Position numbers and translations under genes: made by a program. A model generated the notes under the pieces. That model searched no databases and was not told the origin of the DNA. It was given only the letters and a program-made list of their open reading frames with translations. From positions 1 to 14,423 of the forward strand of contig JACWAG010000105.1 of the NCBI GenBank assembly GCA_014874425.1: a stretch of DNA of 14,423 nt. The letters are read 5' to 3'. Shown here piece by piece: positions 13,998-14,423 of this stretch (the first letter of the stretch is position 1; every line of letters begins with the position of its first letter). The DNA comes from Syntrophaceae bacterium (GTDB taxonomy: Bacteria > Desulfobacterota > Desulfomonilia > Desulfomonilales > Desulfomonilaceae).

Positions 13998-14423
13998 TTA
14001 CCTTCCACTTTGACTATCTATTCGAATGTTCTTGAGGAATTCAAGGGCCTGACGAGCAGAGTCTTCAGGACGTCGAAGGAATGTGTAGAGTTCCACGGTG
14101 GCAAAACCATTATAACCACTATCACCAAGGATTTCTAAAAGCTTCGGGAAATCCATATCCCCCGTCCCTGGGACAAGATGATAATGCTTCCTGCCCCGGA
14201 TATCTTCGAGGTGCACGTGAAATGTTTTCTGACCCAAACCTTTGATGACCGTTGCTGGGTCCTCACCAAGGACGTGGCTGTGACCAAGATCGAGATTCGC
14301 CCCAAGCCATGGCGAATTGACATGTTCTAGCACAATCGCCAGTTCTTCGTAACGTTCAACAAGGAGACCCGGTTCGTATTCGATGCCGATACGAATAGAT
14401 CTCTCTTCGGCGTATTCCAAAAG
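13998..14423 (-). CDS. Second TIM-barrel isomerase paralog, partial at window end
   Basis: The C-terminal 141 residues of a TIM-barrel protein run from the window edge (14423) to TAA at 14000-13998. The frame is open at the edge (LLEYAEERS), so the gene begins beyond it; the TTG at 14420 is not a real start. It aligns along its whole length with the C-terminal half of the downstream gene: GIEYEPGLLVE with IEPEPGLLVE, NLDLGHS with NFDIGHF, HVHLED with HFHLED, TVELYTF with TVELYTY. The likely metal and catalytic residues are kept (Glu of IEYEPG, Asp and His of LDLGH, His of HVHLED, Glu of TVELYT). It precedes its paralog by six bases in one operon, with the downstream ribosome site lying in its last codons. 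Probably the two proteins handle related sugars or form a mixed complex; that is inference. Confidence 0.88.
   Translation of the reverse strand, partial: LLEYAEERSIRIGIEYEPGLLVERYEELAIVLEHVNSPWLGANLDLGHSHVLGEDPATVIKGLGQKTFHVHLEDIRGRKHYHLVPGTGDMDFPKLLEILGDSGYNGFATVELYTFLRRPEDSARQALEFLKNIRIDSQSGR

Noticed and set aside
1..14423. CRISPR array, tRNA/rRNA, insertion sequence, phage or defence system
   Set aside because: I saw no spaced direct repeats, no tRNA-like cloverleaf, no transposase or integrase motif and no terminal inverted repeats with target duplications.

Overview
The window looks like a chromosomal stretch from an anaerobic Gram-negative bacterium, most likely of the Desulfobacterota (former Deltaproteobacteria). 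This placement is inferred from gene content: the start of a BcrA/BadF-type acyl-CoA dehydratase activase, a secreted parvulin foldase, a lipobox lipoprotein, a YhaM-like nuclease and an RF2 gene with the classical programmed frameshift. GC content is moderate and coding density is high. I see no RNA gene, CRISPR array, insertion sequence or phage gene, so this reads as a housekeeping and envelope region, not an accessory island.

Layout. Positions 1-121 (minus) hold the 5' end of an activase gene broken by an in-frame TAA at codon 18. Positions 430-1768 (plus) hold two adjacent genes for acidic proteins I do not recognise, closed by a strong terminator at 1802-1833. A secreted parvulin prolyl isomerase (minus, TTG start) faces a divergent lipoprotein with an FN3-like and a TPR-like part across a 374-base regulatory gap. 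A membrane glycosyltransferase (3988-5163) and an exported PsbP-like protein with a Pro/Gln-rich tail (5255-6112, with its own promoter) follow.

The most interesting gene is at 6159-8540. It encodes one polypeptide that joins an acyltransferase domain (HX4D motif) to an NAD-dependent glycerol-3-phosphate dehydrogenase, so it may make glycerol-3-phosphate and acylate it, the first two steps of phospholipid synthesis. Next come an OB-fold/HD nuclease of the YhaM type (8662-9633) and prfB (9626-10745). prfB overlaps the nuclease gene by 8 bases and needs a +1 frameshift at codon 23.

Convergent to prfB lies a tightly coupled minus-strand pair: a cupin (11030-11428) and a small glutaredoxin whose active site is CPDA, not CPxC (10779-11027). 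Divergent from these is a two-cassette ModF/PhrA-like ATPase (11675-13198). Its 3' end overlaps by 62 bases a convergent sugar-phosphate isomerase/epimerase-type TIM barrel (13137-13991). A paralog of that gene sits directly upstream and runs off the window (13998-14423).

Several genes contribute to the envelope and membrane (foldase, lipoprotein, glycosyltransferase, PsbP-like protein, acyltransferase fusion) and two to RNA turnover and translation. No single multi-gene system of an obviously new kind is visible. The best candidates for new biology are the dehydrogenase-acyltransferase fusion and the cupin/monothiol glutaredoxin pair.
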